NCBI GenBank assembly: GCA_945865935.1 | Contig: CAMBFI010000001.1 | Span: forward strand, 248,001 to 312,000 | Reading direction: 5' to 3' | Length of the DNA: 64,000 nucleotides | DNA from: Bordetella parapertussis | Lineage (GTDB): Bacteria > Pseudomonadota > Gammaproteobacteria > Burkholderiales > Burkholderiaceae_B | Shown here: positions 35,987-45,903 of the stretch, one piece after another | Layout of the letters: each line of letters begins with the position of its first letter | How positions within the stretch are numbered: position 1 is the stretch's first letter | Translations under genes and position numbers: made by a program | Notes under the pieces: generated by a model | Seen by the model: only the letters and a program-made list of their open reading frames with translations | Told to the model about the DNA's origin: nothing | Databases searched by the model: none

Positions 35987-36001
35987 TTAATTATGAATTA
36001 A
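35987..36001. promoter_or_regulatory. Palindrome TTAATTATGAATTAA upstream of the ABC operon
   Basis: A perfect 6+3+6 inverted repeat lies 10 nt upstream of the -35 of the importer promoter in the divergent gap with dcyD. It could be an activator or repressor site, or simply an A+T-rich UP-like element. No regulator gene is adjacent. Confidence 0.4.
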
Positions 36002-36011
36002 CTTATTTTTG

Positions 36012-36040
36012 TTGACCTTTTGCTGTCGAGTCGATAGCAT
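36012..36040 (+). promoter_or_regulatory. Sigma70-type promoter of the dipeptide-type ABC operon
   Basis: TTGACC (36012-36017, five of six consensus bases), a 17-nt spacer, then TAGCAT (36035-36040, four of six), about 37 nt before the first permease start. Spacing and position are good. Confidence 0.55.
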
Positions 36041-36077
36041 CAAAAAGTTATCCTGTATCTAAAAGCCTTCCCATTTC

Positions 36078-37019
36078 ATGTTCGCCTATACCATCCGTCG
36101 CTTGCTCTTGACGCTGCCTGTCATGCTGGTTGTCGCGATATTCGTATATGGTTTGTTGGATCTCGCGCCCGGTGATCCTGCGGTATTTCTGGCAGGCGAC
36201 GATGCGACACTGGAAGACATCGCGCGTATCCGGATGACGTTGGGCTTAGACCAGCCTTTCTATCAACGCTTCGCAATGTGGCTGGGTAGGGTGTTACAGG
36301 GAGACCTTGGCGTTTCTCTGTTTACGGGGGTGTCTGTCACGGAAATGATCGTGCAGCGCATGGCGCCGACCTTTACGTTGATGTTCATGACCCTATGTGT
36401 ATCTATATTTGTTGCGATCCCACTGGGTGCTTTAGCCGCGTGGCGACACAACAGAGCCTACGACCGCGGCGTCATGATTTTGGCGGTGTTGAGTTTTTCC
36501 ATCCCCACTTTTGTTGTTGGTTACATCCTGGCCTGGGGACTAGGGATTGAGTTGCGCTGGCTACCTGTGCAAGGTTACGCACCGTATTCACAAGGCATAT
36601 GGGCCTCTATTCGAACCTTGATTCTCCCAACGTTGGCATTGAGCAGTGTTTACATCGCACTGATCACGCGTATCACACGTGCCACTTTGCTTGAGACGAT
36701 GTCTCAAGACTACGTGCGCACAGCTCGCGCCAAGGGAGTCGGTAATAAGAGTATTCTTTTTAAGCACGCACTCAAAAATTCGGCAATACCGATTGTGACG
36801 GTGATTGGTAGTGGGGTAGCCTTACTCATTAGCGGCGCGGTGGTGACTGAAACGGTGTTTTCAATCCCTGGTCTTGGGCGCTTAACGGTCGATGCTATTT
36901 TGCGTAAGGACTATCCCATCATCCAAGGCGTCATCCTTTTGTTTAGCTTTATGTATGTGCTGGTGAACTTGTTGATTGACCTGCTCTACCGTGTATTTGA
37001 TCCGAGGATTAAATACTGA
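36078..37019 (+). CDS. Dipeptide-type ABC importer permease 1 (DppB family)
   Basis: A 313-residue membrane protein with six helices and the family opening FAYTIRRLLLTLPVMLVVAIFVYGLLDLAPGDPA. The EAA loop is YVRTARAKGVGNKSILFKHALKNS (about 212-235). It pairs with the next gene to form the membrane channel of a peptide/nickel-class importer. Its stop overlaps the next start as TGATG. Confidence 0.93.
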   Translation: MFAYTIRRLLLTLPVMLVVAIFVYGLLDLAPGDPAVFLAGDDATLEDIARIRMTLGLDQPFYQRFAMWLGRVLQGDLGVSLFTGVSVTEMIVQRMAPTFTLMFMTLCVSIFVAIPLGALAAWRHNRAYDRGVMILAVLSFSIPTFVVGYILAWGLGIELRWLPVQGYAPYSQGIWASIRTLILPTLALSSVYIALITRITRATLLETMSQDYVRTARAKGVGNKSILFKHALKNSAIPIVTVIGSGVALLISGAVVTETVFSIPGLGRLTVDAILRKDYPIIQGVILLFSFMYVLVNLLIDLLYRVFDPRIKY

Positions 37020-37852
37020 TGGGTAAATTTTTCCGTTTCCTTTTAAGACATCCAACCGTGGCGGTCGGTGGCACCCTGCTGTTGGCACTCATTTTGATGG
37101 CTGTCTTTGCGCCTTGGATTGTGTCCAAAGATCCAATGGCCTTGTCGCCCATACATCGTGCGCGCGTACCGAGCGAGCAGTTTTTGTTTGGCACTGACTT
37201 ATTAGGTCGCGATGTCTTTGCTCGTGTGGTGTACGGTGCACGCGTGTCGTTGATCGTTGGTTTTACTGTTGCGTTCTTATCCGCCGTGATCGGAACGATT
37301 ATTGGTTTGACCTCTGGTTTTGTGCGTTGGGTGGATGCCATCGTGATGCGCATCATGGATGGTCTGATGTCCATCCCCACCATCCTGCTGGCGATTGCCT
37401 TGATTGCCTTAACCCGCGCGTCCTTGGAAAATGTGATTATCGCGATCACGATTGCTGAGGTCCCCCGGGTCGTACGTTTAGTCAGAGGCTTGGCGCTATC
37501 TCTGCGTGAGCAGCCCTATGTTGAAGCGGCGATTGCTGCGGGCGCCTCGCCGGTGCGCGTGGTGTTCAAGCATATCTTCCCGAATACGATTGCGGCCTTA
37601 ACGGTTCAAACAACGTATATCTGTGGCCTGGCAATTCTGGCCGAGGCGAGCCTGTCTTTCATTGGTGCGGGGGTGCCGCCTTCAATCCCTTCTTGGGGAA
37701 ACATCATGGCGGAGGGGCGCGCGTTGTGGCAGATTAAGCCTCATATGATTGCGTTTCCGGCCGTATTTCTGTCGATCACCATTCTGTCCATCAATATGCT
37801 GGGCGATGGCTTGCGGGATGCGATCGATCCCCGTATGGCCAAGAGGATTTGA
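37019..37852 (+). CDS. Dipeptide-type ABC importer permease 2 (DppC family)
   Basis: A 277-residue membrane protein with the DppC features: an N-terminal helix, [23 protein letters not shown] (about 56-78), and the EAA loop [24 protein letters not shown] (about 162-185). It is the second membrane subunit. Only one nucleotide separates its stop from the ATPase start. Confidence 0.93.
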   Translation: MGKFFRFLLRHPTVAVGGTLLLALILMAVFAPWIVSKDPMALSPIHRARVPSEQFLFGTDLLGRDVFARVVYGARVSLIVGFTVAFLSAVIGTIIGLTSGFVRWVDAIVMRIMDGLMSIPTILLAIALIALTRASLENVIIAITIAEVPRVVRLVRGLALSLREQPYVEAAIAAGASPVRVVFKHIFPNTIAALTVQTTYICGLAILAEASLSFIGAGVPPSIPSWGNIMAEGRALWQIKPHMIAFPAVFLSITILSINMLGDGLRDAIDPRMAKRI

Positions 37853-37853
37853 G

Positions 37854-39749
37854 ATGACAATTTCAGATCCCCGTGTAGATCGCCCCAGCAGCCGCGTGCT
37901 TGATGTGAAGGGTTTGTCCGTTACGTTTGGTGCGGGGGCGGGTATCGTCCGCGCGGTTCAATCGCTTGATCTACAACTTGATCGTGGTGAAACGCTCGCA
38001 ATCGTCGGCGAATCAGGTTCCGGAAAATCTGTCACGTCGCTGGCACTCATGCGCTTGGTCGAGTATGGCGGCGGAACGATTACTGAGGGCGCGATGCATT
38101 TGCATCGCCCGAACGGGCAGTCCATCGACTTACGCCACGCGAGTGATGAGGCGATGCGGTCCATGCGTGGTGCTGATCTCAGCATGATCTTCCAAGAGCC
38201 CATGACCTCGCTGAACCCTGTTTTTACGGTGGGTTCACAATTGACTGAGGCGATTCTGTTGCACCAGCCCGGCAACTCATCTTCGGCGACCGCGACTGCT
38301 ATTCGAATTCTGGATCAGGTGCGGATACCAGACGCAAAGGCCATGATGGGTCGTTACCCGCATGAGTTGTCGGGTGGTATGCGACAGCGCGTCATGATAG
38401 CGATGGCATTGTCGTGCAAACCATCCGTCTTAATCGCCGATGAGCCCACGACCGCTTTAGATGTCACCATACAAGCTCAGATTCTGCAGCTGATTCATTC
38501 GCTGCAGAAAGAGATGAATATGGGCGTCATATTTATTACGCACGATATGGGTGTGGTCGCGGAAGTCGCCGATCGTGTGATGGTGATGCGGCACGGCAAG
38601 GTTGTCGAGCACAATGATGTGTATTCCTTGTTTGCGAATCCCACCCATTTATATACAAAGACGCTATTGGCTGCAGTGCCGAAGCTCGGTTCCATGCGCG
38701 GAACCCATGAACCCATGCGTTTTGATTTGCCGCTGCAAGAGGGCGATGCGGATCGTGCCCGCCCGGAGGTGCGTCATGTCAAGCATAGTGAACGTTCTGC
38801 AGAGGGCGTGCATACCAGTCCGGTGATCCTGAGTGTGAAAGATCTTGTGACGCGGTTTGATATTCGCGGTGGAATTTTCTCGCGCGTTGTCAAGCGCGTG
38901 CACGCTGTTGAGCAGGTGAGTTTTGATTTGCACGAAGGCGAGACGCTATCACTTGTCGGGGAGTCTGGATGCGGCAAGACAACCACCGGGCGTTCGCTGA
39001 TCAGCTTGGCGAAGATAACGTCTGGTCAAATATTGTTTGCTGGAAAGCCGATCGTGCAGTCGAGTGCGAGCTCCTTGCGCGAACTTCGTCGAAACGTGCA
39101 GTTTGTATTTCAGGATCCCTTTGCGTCGTTGAATCCACGCATGCGGATCGGCGAGTGCATCAAAGAGCCATTGATCATTCAGGGCTTGGCCCAGGGCGAC
39201 GAGGCTGATCGCCGTGTGGCGGAGCTGATGGAGCGGGTCGGCTTAGATCCGGCAACCATTCACCGTTGGCCACATGAATTTTCGGGTGGGCAAAGGCAGC
39301 GTATTTGTATTGCACGCGCGCTGTCTGTGAACCCCAAAGTTCTCATCGCAGACGAAGCGGTATCGGCCTTGGACGTGTCGATAAGAGCCCAAATTGTTAA
39401 TTTGTTAATTGACCTACAAGACGATTTAGGCATTTCTTATTTGTTTATATCGCATGATATGGCTGTGGTCGAACGCGTCAGCCATCGTGTCGCGGTGATG
39501 TATTTGGGTCAGATTGTAGAGCTCGGGCCTCGCAACGCAATCTTTGAACAACCACAACACCCCTACACGCGTAAATTGATGGCGGCAGTCCCGATTGCAG
39601 ATCCTAAGATGCGTCGGGCGCGTAATCTGGAACTCTCGGAAATCCCAAGCCCTGCCAGAGCGTTGAATGACTTGCCCGTTGTTGCCCCATTGGTTCAGGT
39701 CGGTGAGGGGCATTTTGTAGCGCAGCACAAGATTGGTGGTATGTACTAA
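37854..39749 (+). CDS. Fused double ATP-binding protein of the ABC importer (DppD-DppF type)
   Basis: A 631-residue protein with two complete nucleotide-binding domains. The first has Walker A GESGSGKS (about 57-64) and signature LSGGMRQRV. The second has Walker A GESGCGKT (about 367-374) and signature FSGGQRQRI. Each is followed by the oligopeptide-type C-terminal extension. Separate DppD and DppF chains are merged here, as in GsiA and YejF. The ATG at 37854 has only weak Shine-Dalgarno signal and is likely coupled to the upstream stop. Confidence 0.93.
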   Translation: MTISDPRVDRPSSRVLDVKGLSVTFGAGAGIVRAVQSLDLQLDRGETLAIVGESGSGKSVTSLALMRLVEYGGGTITEGAMHLHRPNGQSIDLRHASDEAMRSMRGADLSMIFQEPMTSLNPVFTVGSQLTEAILLHQPGNSSSATATAIRILDQVRIPDAKAMMGRYPHELSGGMRQRVMIAMALSCKPSVLIADEPTTALDVTIQAQILQLIHSLQKEMNMGVIFITHDMGVVAEVADRVMVMRHGKVVEHNDVYSLFANPTHLYTKTLLAAVPKLGSMRGTHEPMRFDLPLQEGDADRARPEVRHVKHSERSAEGVHTSPVILSVKDLVTRFDIRGGIFSRVVKRVHAVEQVSFDLHEGETLSLVGESGCGKTTTGRSLISLAKITSGQILFAGKPIVQSSASSLRELRRNVQFVFQDPFASLNPRMRIGECIKEPLIIQGLAQGDEADRRVAELMERVGLDPATIHRWPHEFSGGQRQRICIARALSVNPKVLIADEAVSALDVSIRAQIVNLLIDLQDDLGISYLFISHDMAVVERVSHRVAVMYLGQIVELGPRNAIFEQPQHPYTRKLMAAVPIADPKMRRARNLELSEIPSPARALNDLPVVAPLVQVGEGHFVAQHKIGGMY

Positions 39750-39773
39750 CGTCATAAACACAGGAGATAACAA

Positions 39774-41372
39774 ATGGATCGCAGAAAATTTTTAGTGACA
39801 TCGTCGGCTTCGGTTGCAGCCCTATCCACGCCTCAAGTGCTACGCGCGCAAGGTTCTGCTCCCGCCAAGCTGTTTCGTTGGGTGCCGCATGCAGATTTGA
39901 CGATTTTGGATCCCATGTTCAGCACGGTCTTCATTACGAATATTCATTCGCAGCTGGTCTTCGATACGTTGTATGGATTGGACAATCAGTACCAACCGCA
40001 CCCGCAGATGGCCGCTGGGCACGTGATGGATCCATCGGGGCTGGTTTGGAAAATCATGCTGCGCGATGACCTTAAGTTCCATGATGGATCGCCCGTTCGT
40101 GCAGCAGACGCTGTAGCGAGCTTAAATCGCTGGGCGAAAAAGGATCTCATGGGGCGCTCCTTGATGGAGGTTACCCAGAGCCTAACGGCCCTAGACGACA
40201 AGACAATCGAATTTAAGCTCACCAAGCCATTTCCTTTACTTCTTCATGCGATTGCGCGTCCAACGGGCAGCATGGCATGCATCATGCCGGAGAAGCTTGC
40301 TCAGACACCCGATAATGTGCAGGTGAGGGTGATGAATGGTTCTGGACCGTTTCGCTTTATTCATGATCAATGGGTTTCTGGTTCGCAGGCGGTCTATCAG
40401 CGCTTTGTCGACTATGTCCCTACCCGAGACAAGAGAAAGCCCGAATTCACTTCGGGCCCGAAGATCGTGCATATAGAGCAAGTAAAGTGGCAGATTATTC
40501 CTGATCGAGCCACATCGATTGCTGCCTTACAGAACAATGAAGTCGATGGTGTCGAACAAGTTGACAGTGACTTTTTGCCGATACTCAAGAAAGACAAGAA
40601 CATTAAGCTCATCAAGCGCACGCTACCTTCTATCTCGCTTATGCGGTTTAACCATTTGCATGCGCCGTTTAATAATAAGTTGATGCGTCAAGCAGTTTTG
40701 GCGGCTGTGAGCCAGACTGAGTACATGATGGGGATGAATGGCCCAGACTTCCCTGAATTCTGGGATGATAAGTGTGGGGTGTTTGTACCAGGCTCGCCGA
40801 TGGATAGTAAGGCGGGTATGGAAAAAATAACCGGTAAGCGCGACTTAGCGCGCGCGCGCGCGATGATCAAAGAGGCGGGCTATAAGGGCGAAACCGTCGT
40901 GATCCTTGATCCCGTTGATTACCCCGTCTTTCATACGGCAGCGCTCATGACTGTGGATCTCTTCAAGAAGCTGGGTATTAAAACTGATTTGCAAGCGATG
41001 AACTGGGGTACCTTGATGCAGCGGCGTAATAGCCAAGAGCCGCCGTCGGCGGGTGGCTGGAACGTGACGTTCACGGCGATCACGGGTTCAAATAATTTAG
41101 ATCCTGCTGGCCACTTGGCACTGCGAGGATCAGGGCAAAAGGCCTGGTTTGGATGGCCAACCAGCGAGCGCATTGAGCAACTCAGGCTTGACTGGTTTAA
41201 CGCGACAAGCCTTGAGGCACAAAAGAAGATTTGTAGTGAACTGCAACTTCAGGTTTTTGAGGATGTTCCTTACATCCCACTCGGTGCAACGTATCAAGTC
41301 TCAGCGCTGCGCAAAGGTTGGGTAGATTTTCAAGAACAAATGCCTTTGTTCTACACCTTACGCAAAGCCTAA
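39774..41372 (+). CDS. Dipeptide-type ABC importer solute-binding protein (family 5)
   Basis: A 532-residue exported receptor with a Tat signal (MDRRKFLVTSSASVAALSTPQVLRAQ). It has the family 5 motifs VFDTLYGLDNQYQPHPQM and KFHDGSPVRAADAVASL. Good homology runs the whole length with the orphan receptor at 25321-26901, so the two arose by duplication. It sits right after the ATPase gene with AGGAG before the start, and should be the cognate receptor. A GC repeat at about 40848-40862 lies within the coding region (codons for an Arg/Ala run). Confidence 0.93.
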   Translation: MDRRKFLVTSSASVAALSTPQVLRAQGSAPAKLFRWVPHADLTILDPMFSTVFITNIHSQLVFDTLYGLDNQYQPHPQMAAGHVMDPSGLVWKIMLRDDLKFHDGSPVRAADAVASLNRWAKKDLMGRSLMEVTQSLTALDDKTIEFKLTKPFPLLLHAIARPTGSMACIMPEKLAQTPDNVQVRVMNGSGPFRFIHDQWVSGSQAVYQRFVDYVPTRDKRKPEFTSGPKIVHIEQVKWQIIPDRATSIAALQNNEVDGVEQVDSDFLPILKKDKNIKLIKRTLPSISLMRFNHLHAPFNNKLMRQAVLAAVSQTEYMMGMNGPDFPEFWDDKCGVFVPGSPMDSKAGMEKITGKRDLARARAMIKEAGYKGETVVILDPVDYPVFHTAALMTVDLFKKLGIKTDLQAMNWGTLMQRRNSQEPPSAGGWNVTFTAITGSNNLDPAGHLALRGSGQKAWFGWPTSERIEQLRLDWFNATSLEAQKKICSELQLQVFEDVPYIPLGATYQVSALRKGWVDFQEQMPLFYTLRKA

Positions 41373-41390
41373 TCAGCAGGAGTCGTTCAG

Positions 41391-42929
41391 ATGTCTACAT
41401 CAAACCCCAAAATTGCCATCATGGGCTTTGCCCTTGAGGCGAATGCCTTTTCTCCCGTCTCGATTCGCGAGGATTTCACTCGGTCGTGTTGGCGAGAAGG
41501 GGCGGAGATCACTGAACTCGCGCGCCAAACGAGTAATTTGCCTGCAGAAGTGACGGGTTTCTATGCGCGCATGGATGCCCTCGGGCCATGGACGCCTGCA
41601 CCGACCATCGTGATCGGCGCGCCTCCCGGAGGCCCTGTCACACGTGAGGTGTGGGAGGAGTTTATGTCCAAGCTGGATAAGAGCTTACGTGCCGCGCTAC
41701 CTGTTGATGCGGTGTTTGTCGCAAATCACGGGGCATCTAGTGCCGAGCATCTCGACGATACAGAAGGCGACATGATGGAGCTCGTTCGCTCTATCGTTGG
41801 TCCGGATGTGCCGATCGTTGCCACCCATGATTTGCACTGCAATGTGTCTGAACGTACGGTTGATGCGCTTGATGCGCTGATCAGCTATCGCACGAACCCG
41901 CACGTCGATCAACGCGAGCGTGCGACTGAGGCAGCTGATCTCTTGAAGGAAATTTTTGGTGGCGTTAAAACGAAAAAAGCGTTTATTCGTTTGCCCATCA
42001 CGCCGCCTTCGGTGACCTTGCTTTCCGCTCGAGGCCCCTATGCAGACTTGATCAATATGGGGACGGCGATGATGCAAAAGCCGTCAGAAGGGCCGATTGC
42101 TAACGTGTCTGTTTCAGCGGGGTTTGTGTTTTCCGACTTGCCGAAATGCGGAATCACCATCTGTGTGACATCACGTGGCGATCTCGCTGAGGCACAACGA
42201 TGCGCGCTGAAAATTGCCCGTGCGGCTTGGGCAGATCGTGCGCGTTATGTGCCAGATACGCTGGAAGTTCCTGAGGCCGTTGCGCGTGCTCGCGCGACCA
42301 ACGTCCCCTTGCTTTTCGCCGACGTCGCGGACAACCCTGGAGGCGGCGGGCGAGGCAACACGTCTTGGATGCTCCAAGCTTTCAATGACGCAAAAATTCC
42401 TGGTATGGTGCTCGGTGTGTTTGTAGATCCCGAATTAGCGCAGCAGTGTCATGTTGCCGGCGAGGGCAAGGAGTTTGATGCCGTCTTTAACGCAACAGAG
42501 AGTCAATTTTCAAAACGATACGCAGCGCGTGCGCGCGTGATCAAGCTCTCCGACGGTGAGGGCACCGGTCGCCGAGGTGTGATTGGCGGAAAAAAATTCT
42601 CGCTAGGGCCTTCGGCGCTAATCGAATTGATTGGAACCGGTACGCGCGTCGTAGTTGGGAGTCTGCGCAGACAGTTATGCGAGCCAGCGATGCTGGAGAT
42701 GCACGGGCTCGACATCTCAACGATCCGTATCCTGATCGTCAAGAGTCGCGGCCATTATCGGGCAGGGTTTGATGAGTTCTTTTCGGAAGACCGCATCTTG
42801 GACGTGGACAGTCCTGGCCTGACCACCCCTAATCTAAAAAATGTCGACTTCAAACGCCTGCCTCGGCCGGTGTGGCCCATTGATCAAGACGCTGTCTTTA
42901 CTGAGCCTGCCTGGGCGCGCAATCTGTAG
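41391..42929 (+). CDS. M81 family metallopeptidase (MlrC-like)
   Basis: A 512-residue protein with the MlrC N- and C-terminal domains. VANHGASSAEHLDDTEGDMM (about 107-126), the metal motif ATHDLHCNVSE (about 143-153) and YRTNPHVDQRERA (about 165-177) match the zinc ligands of the family. MlrC cleaves linearised microcystin, and most homologs act on unknown peptide-like substrates. Position after a peptide-class importer suggests it processes what is imported. It starts 18 nt after the receptor gene. Confidence 0.9.
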   Translation: MSTSNPKIAIMGFALEANAFSPVSIREDFTRSCWREGAEITELARQTSNLPAEVTGFYARMDALGPWTPAPTIVIGAPPGGPVTREVWEEFMSKLDKSLRAALPVDAVFVANHGASSAEHLDDTEGDMMELVRSIVGPDVPIVATHDLHCNVSERTVDALDALISYRTNPHVDQRERATEAADLLKEIFGGVKTKKAFIRLPITPPSVTLLSARGPYADLINMGTAMMQKPSEGPIANVSVSAGFVFSDLPKCGITICVTSRGDLAEAQRCALKIARAAWADRARYVPDTLEVPEAVARARATNVPLLFADVADNPGGGGRGNTSWMLQAFNDAKIPGMVLGVFVDPELAQQCHVAGEGKEFDAVFNATESQFSKRYAARARVIKLSDGEGTGRRGVIGGKKFSLGPSALIELIGTGTRVVVGSLRRQLCEPAMLEMHGLDISTIRILIVKSRGHYRAGFDEFFSEDRILDVDSPGLTTPNLKNVDFKRLPRPVWPIDQDAVFTEPAWARNL

Positions 42930-42933
42930 CGCG

Positions 42934-44499
42934 TCATCGAGAAGTCAAAGTTGGATAAGGGCCGTCTTGTAGTTCGTGCGTCTCAAGGACCACGCGCGAC
43001 ACCTGTTTGCGGCTGATTTTTCCTTGAGGATTGCGCGGTAAGGCCTCGAGTGCCGCAAACAGTCTTGGTCGTTTGTGTTTAGACATCGACTCAAGGAGTT
43101 GCAAACATTCCTCCTGCCAACCGTCTTGAGCACCTTCGGCAACCGCCGTGATGATCTCCCCCCAGTAGTCTGAGGCAAGAGACGTTACGCATATTTGGCC
43201 ACACAGCGTGTTGGCTGCCAGCGCCACTTCGATCTCATCTGGGTTGACACGATACCCCCCTGTTTTGATGACGTCTGCGACACGTCCAGTAAGAATCAAT
43301 CGTCCTGCGGAATCAACATAGCCGAGATCACCGGTACTGTGCCAACCATCAGGTTGATGGGGCTTAAAACCATTTGCATCAATGAGTCCTGCCGACATGT
43401 GAGGCGCACGCAATAAGATCTCGCCATGTGGTTCTTCTTCAGATAGCGCTTCTTGAACTTTTATTTCTACACCGCTTGCGGGCCAACCTACACAAGCGCC
43501 TGCCGGGATGTCATCGGCAGTGAGGTAGTCGTGCGTGGCCTCAGGGTCCAATACAGTGATTGGATTGATGCACTCTGATTTTCCGTAGGTAATGCGTACT
43601 TTAGGTCCGAACATGGCACAAGCACGCTTGTACAGCGCAGGGGTTAGGGGCTGTGTGCCGGTGAAGACGCAGCGTACGCTTGTGTAGGTCGAGCCTGCAA
43701 GCGCTGAGGTGATTTTTGCCAACACCGTCGGTGGCGCAAAAATAGCATCTAAGGCGTCTGCAACGAGTAAAGGTTTGATTTTTTCAATATCAACGCCATC
43801 GTGCAAAACAACGGTTGCACCGTGATCGAGCCAAGCAAAAGTAAGTAGTGAGGCGCCGTGTACAAAAGGGGTCATTAATAGGACTTTTTGTCCCGGACTC
43901 GGGATAAACGGCAGGGAGGCTTTCAGGAGCTGCTCTCCGGCCCAACGCGCCTGTTGTGTGTACAAGACACCCTTGGGTTTTCCGGTTGTTCCGGATGTGA
44001 ATAGAATGCGTGCCGAGGCGTTGGCCGAACACGGTGGGAATGATTCGGGCGTCAGAGGGTTTGACAAAGCGATGCGCTGTGTCGGCACGCAGGTCAGCCC
44101 CAGTTTTTGCAGTTCGTCGCCCCTTTGCTCTAAAGAGACAACCGTCTTCACGCTTGCTAAGTGTGTGCACCACTGCAGCTCGTCGGCGGTGTAGCCCCAG
44201 CTCAACGGTGTTTCACAGGCTCCCGATAGTCGTACGCCGTATGACACCCAGACGGCATCTGTGCTGTTCGGGACGAGTGTTCCGACCGGCTCACCTTCTT
44301 GGATGCCTTGTTGGCGTAGGCGAGCAGCAAGCGCATGCGCACGTCGATTGAGCTCAGCGTAACTCAGAGAGTTTCCGCGGCCATCAATGGCAGCGATGTG
44401 TTGAGCAAAGCGTTGAGACAGCACATTTAGCTGTGCGGACCATGCGATGGGAGGCAAGGGGTGTTCGTTTGGATTCATGGACTTAGTGTAATGGAGCAT
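42934..44499 (-). CDS. AMP-forming acyl-CoA synthetase / ligase
   Basis: A 521-residue adenylate-forming enzyme: LFTSGTTGKPKGV (about 155-167) is the ATP loop, GWHSTGDLGYVD (about 362) and GRVADVIKTGGYRVNPDEIE (about 380) are the central core motifs, and NPQGKISRK near the end carries the catalytic lysine. It activates a carboxylic acid to a CoA thioester; the acid is unknown. The frame is open to 44778, but GAGGGA precedes the ATG at 44499. Convergent with the peptidase gene, divergent from the Bug receptor gene. Confidence 0.88.
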   Translation of the reverse strand: MLHYTKSMNPNEHPLPPIAWSAQLNVLSQRFAQHIAAIDGRGNSLSYAELNRRAHALAARLRQQGIQEGEPVGTLVPNSTDAVWVSYGVRLSGACETPLSWGYTADELQWCTHLASVKTVVSLEQRGDELQKLGLTCVPTQRIALSNPLTPESFPPCSANASARILFTSGTTGKPKGVLYTQQARWAGEQLLKASLPFIPSPGQKVLLMTPFVHGASLLTFAWLDHGATVVLHDGVDIEKIKPLLVADALDAIFAPPTVLAKITSALAGSTYTSVRCVFTGTQPLTPALYKRACAMFGPKVRITYGKSECINPITVLDPEATHDYLTADDIPAGACVGWPASGVEIKVQEALSEEEPHGEILLRAPHMSAGLIDANGFKPHQPDGWHSTGDLGYVDSAGRLILTGRVADVIKTGGYRVNPDEIEVALAANTLCGQICVTSLASDYWGEIITAVAEGAQDGWQEECLQLLESMSKHKRPRLFAALEALPRNPQGKISRKQVSRVVLETHELQDGPYPTLTSR

Positions 44500-44583
44500 A
44501 GGTTTTCCCTCGATTTTATGATTCAATCGAGTTTGAAGTAATGACAGCATTCCAATCTTGAATACCGAAATAAAGGGGAAAAC

Positions 44584-45633
44584 ATGACAATGGCGAAAAA
44601 GAATAGTGAGACGACCGAAACTGGGGTAAGCCAACCCAATCGTGCACGGCGCTCGCTGGTCGGCGCGGCAGCGATCTCGGCGGTGGGCGCTGGCTTGGGC
44701 CTGCCGCTGGTGGCGCAGGCTCAGGGCGCTTATCCTAATCGGCCTTTGAAAATAGTAATCCCTTGGCCCCCCGGGCAAGCGACTGATTTAGTGGGTCGTG
44801 CAATTGGAATGGGCTTGACAAAGGTGCTTGGTCAAACGGTGGTGGCTGATAACAAAGCCGGTGCAGGCGGCACAATTGGAACCGATACCGTGGCCAAAGC
44901 CCCCGCTGATGGGTACACGCTTCTTGCCGCGTCCGCCGGACCCGTATCGGTCGCGCCTTTATTGCAGAAAACGCCTTACGATGTGTCGAAAGACTTTACA
45001 GCGATCGCATTAACCGGTCTTTCGCCGTATGTGTTGGTGACTAATCCGAATTTTCCAGCTAAGACTGCGGCTGAGCTCGTGAAGATCGTGAAAGCGAACC
45101 CGGACAAATATACGTTTGCCACGTCCGGCACGGGAGCAACAGCCCATTTGGTCGCGGAGGCGTTTAATGCCGCCTTAGGCTTGAAGGCGGTGCACGTTCC
45201 GTACAAAGGCTCCTCGCCTGCTCTAGCAGATGTGCTCGCCGGCCGAGTGGACTACTGCTTGGAGACAGCAGCGGCCACCATGCCTTTTGTGAAAGACGGT
45301 CGTTTGAAGGGCTTGGGTGTTTCGCTGGAAAAGGGGAGTGTCGTCACGCCAGGCATCCCCGCGCTTGCGACGGCAGTCAACATCCCTGGTTTTAATCTCG
45401 GAGCTTGGGCAGGACTCATGGGGCCTGCGGGCTTACCTGCAGACGTAGTTGATCGTCTCGCTAAAGCAATGCGTCAAGTCATGCAGTCTGACGAGCTTAA
45501 AGAACTCTTTATGCGAATTGGAATTGAAATTGACTTCCGTGAGCAGACAGAGTTTTTGAAGTACTTAGAAGCCACCCGCGTCCAGTTCACCGACGTGATC
45601 AAGCGCAACAACATTAAGCTTGAAGGGACTTAA
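44584..45633 (+). CDS. Bug-family (TTT) periplasmic solute-binding protein
   Basis: A 349-residue receptor with a Tat-type signal (NRARRSLVGAAAISAVGAG, cleavage near AQAQ) and the Bug opening YPNRPLKIVIPWPPGQATDLVGRAI. The ligand loop DNKAGAGGTIGTDTVAKAPADGYTLL (about 83-108) and the YKGSSPALADVLAGRVDY motif (about 204-221) are characteristic. Bug receptors bind carboxylates and amides. No TctAB permease is nearby, as for most of the very numerous Bug genes in Burkholderiales. The divergent ligase could use the same compound. Confidence 0.92.
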   Translation: MTMAKKNSETTETGVSQPNRARRSLVGAAAISAVGAGLGLPLVAQAQGAYPNRPLKIVIPWPPGQATDLVGRAIGMGLTKVLGQTVVADNKAGAGGTIGTDTVAKAPADGYTLLAASAGPVSVAPLLQKTPYDVSKDFTAIALTGLSPYVLVTNPNFPAKTAAELVKIVKANPDKYTFATSGTGATAHLVAEAFNAALGLKAVHVPYKGSSPALADVLAGRVDYCLETAAATMPFVKDGRLKGLGVSLEKGSVVTPGIPALATAVNIPGFNLGAWAGLMGPAGLPADVVDRLAKAMRQVMQSDELKELFMRIGIEIDFREQTEFLKYLEATRVQFTDVIKRNNIKLEGT

Positions 45634-45654
45634 ACATAAAGAGCAGAAGCCTAT

Positions 45655-45680
45655 GCAGCCCCCTGTAAACTGGGGGCTGC
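45655..45680 (+). terminator. 9-bp G/C hairpin after the Bug receptor gene
   Basis: GCAGCCCCC (45655-45663) and GGGGGCTGC (45672-45680) form a perfect stem with an 8-nt loop, 21 nt after the stop. No U-tract follows, so it is a terminator-like stem or a 3'-end stabiliser rather than a standard intrinsic terminator. Confidence 0.5.
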
Positions 45681-45903
45681 AGGTGGTCAGCCACAGTGTG
45701 TAAGCGGATTCACGAATTTAAATTTTATTAATTTCAGCATTGCTTTACGTAACGTCTTAATACATGGCTAGTATCGACCCATCGCGGACGGGCATTCATA
45801 ACGTTTTAACCTTCATCCATTCTGCAAAAGCAATAGAGGACGGACAGGCAGATAAAAATCCCGGCTAGCCTCCGCCTACTTGCTCTAAAAATCCGCGCTA
45901 CGT

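Noticed and set aside
40848-40862. Alternating GC run
   Set aside because: It is explained by Arg/Ala codons in the receptor gene (RDLARARAM) and shows no repeat-unit structure beyond 15 nt.
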